Notes under the pieces: generated by a model | Seen by the model: only the letters and a program-made list of their open reading frames with translations | Database searches by the model: none | What the model was told of the DNA's origin: nothing | Part shown: positions 61,902-62,312 of the stretch, piece by piece | How the letters are laid out: each line of letters begins with the position of its first letter | Numbering within the stretch: the first letter of the stretch is position 1 | Translations under genes and position numbers: made by a program | DNA from: Ignavibacteria bacterium | GTDB taxonomy: Bacteria; Bacteroidota; Ignavibacteria; OLB7 | Reading direction: 5' to 3' | NCBI GenBank assembly: GCA_020635205.1 | Contig: JACKAE010000006.1 | Span: forward strand, 1-62,312 | Length of the DNA stretch: 62,312 nucleotides

Positions 61902-62312
61902 GAGGCCTTGACATCGACTCTCTTCCATTCTGCCCCTTCGGGGCGAGGAAAACTATGAACGCTTTTCTTTCGGGGATTGGCATCCCCGGCTTCGTATCAA
62001 TAGCCCCTTCAGGGCAGTCGAATTGGTGGGCTTCGATATCGGCTCATATCGAAGTCAACCATTCGTGAATATCAAAGTATTCACTAAAGAAGCGAGAAAC
62101 TATCGAGCCGGTCCCGAAGGGAGCAGTGATACATGGCCGAGGGGAAAGCCGAAGGCTGCACCCCTCGGCCCATGATTGCTATTTGAATCTTCCGCCCTTG
62201 AGCTGGAGGCCTTGACATCGACTCTCTTCCATTCTGCCCCTTCGGGGCGAGGAAAACTATGAACGCTTTTCTTTCGGGGATTGGCATCCCCGGCTTCGTA
62301 TCAATAGCCCCT
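61902..62312 (+). repeat. Tandem composite hairpin repeat at the window end
   Basis: The first 107 bases (61902-62008) recur exactly at 62206-62312, a period of 304 bp, and the second copy runs off the window. The order of hairpins (GCCCCTTCGGGGC, CGGGGATTGGCATCCCCG, TAGCCCCTTCAGGGC, CCCGAAGGGAG, GGCCGAGGGG...CCCCTCGGCC) is the same as in the centre of the island pair. Open frames across it are artefacts. Bases 61797-61901 upstream of umuD show no clear motif. Confidence 0.85.

Noticed and set aside
1..62312. tRNA gene as integration target
   Set aside because: No tRNA-like cloverleaf was recognised near any island end; the ends coincide with hairpin repeats instead.

Overview
The window looks like a chromosomal stretch from a Bacteroidota/Chlorobi-type bacterium, most likely Kapabacteria- or Ignavibacteria-like. 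The signs are several large Sec-exported proteins ending in type IX secretion system (T9SS) type A sorting domains, a DUF1800-DUF1501 exported pair, an RHS/YD-repeat giant protein, Bacteroidota-style tyrosine recombinases and dense intergenic hairpin repeats. The species cannot be named from the sequence alone.

Layout. 1-3.8 kb: the 3' part of a type I restriction HsdR gene followed by a DUF262/DUF1524 (GmrSD-like) gene, i.e. the edge of a defence locus. 3.8-15.1 kb: a collapsed copy of a secreted head-repeat protein gene, a TPR-LuxR-type regulator, a full-length secreted head-repeat (adhesin-like) protein, a small YD-repeat T9SS protein and a 1606-residue RHS protein. 15.3-15.9 kb: arrays of small hairpins.

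15,855-47,383: the centrepiece. Two related integrative islands (about 16.5 kb and 14.7 kb) lie head to head as a giant imperfect inverted repeat around a 237-bp spacer. Each island carries, from its outer end inwards: a Bacteroidota-type tyrosine recombinase; a two-gene cargo (small soluble protein plus two-TM helical protein) that differs almost completely between the islands; two small paralogous helical proteins with a 10-bp-phased GAATC iteron array between them; two arginine/lysine-rich microproteins of 37 and 34 residues; a T9SS-exported pair (about 1620 and 600 residues); a divergent XRE repressor with a palindromic operator; and a second, P4-type tyrosine recombinase. The left island alone has an XRE-ImmA/IrrE plus unknown two-gene module. 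A 20-bp sequence (TGTTTGACCTATGTTGTACC) lies near both ends of both islands, in direct orientation within each island. All four ends stop at a CCGGGGAT-N4-ATCCCCGG hairpin belonging to a dispersed composite repeat. Because the arms have diverged, comparing them works as a two-genome test: it supports the microproteins and rejects several longer open frames.

47.4-62.3 kb: an unknown 298-residue protein, an AAA_14/DUF4143 ATPase with a 41-bp palindrome abutting its start codon, a VOC-family protein, a 1254-residue T9SS-sorted protein, a SnoaL-like lipoprotein, DUF1800 and DUF1501 proteins, a two-TM protein, and a umuDC operon. The window ends in a tandem copy of the same composite hairpin repeat that bounds the islands.

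How the parts may work together (inference): the two recombinases and shared 20-mers suggest islands that can excise or invert. The T9SS pair and the variable two-gene cargo look like surface or recognition payload. The small proteins, iterons and XRE repressor look like the control module. I see no tRNA, rRNA or CRISPR array.
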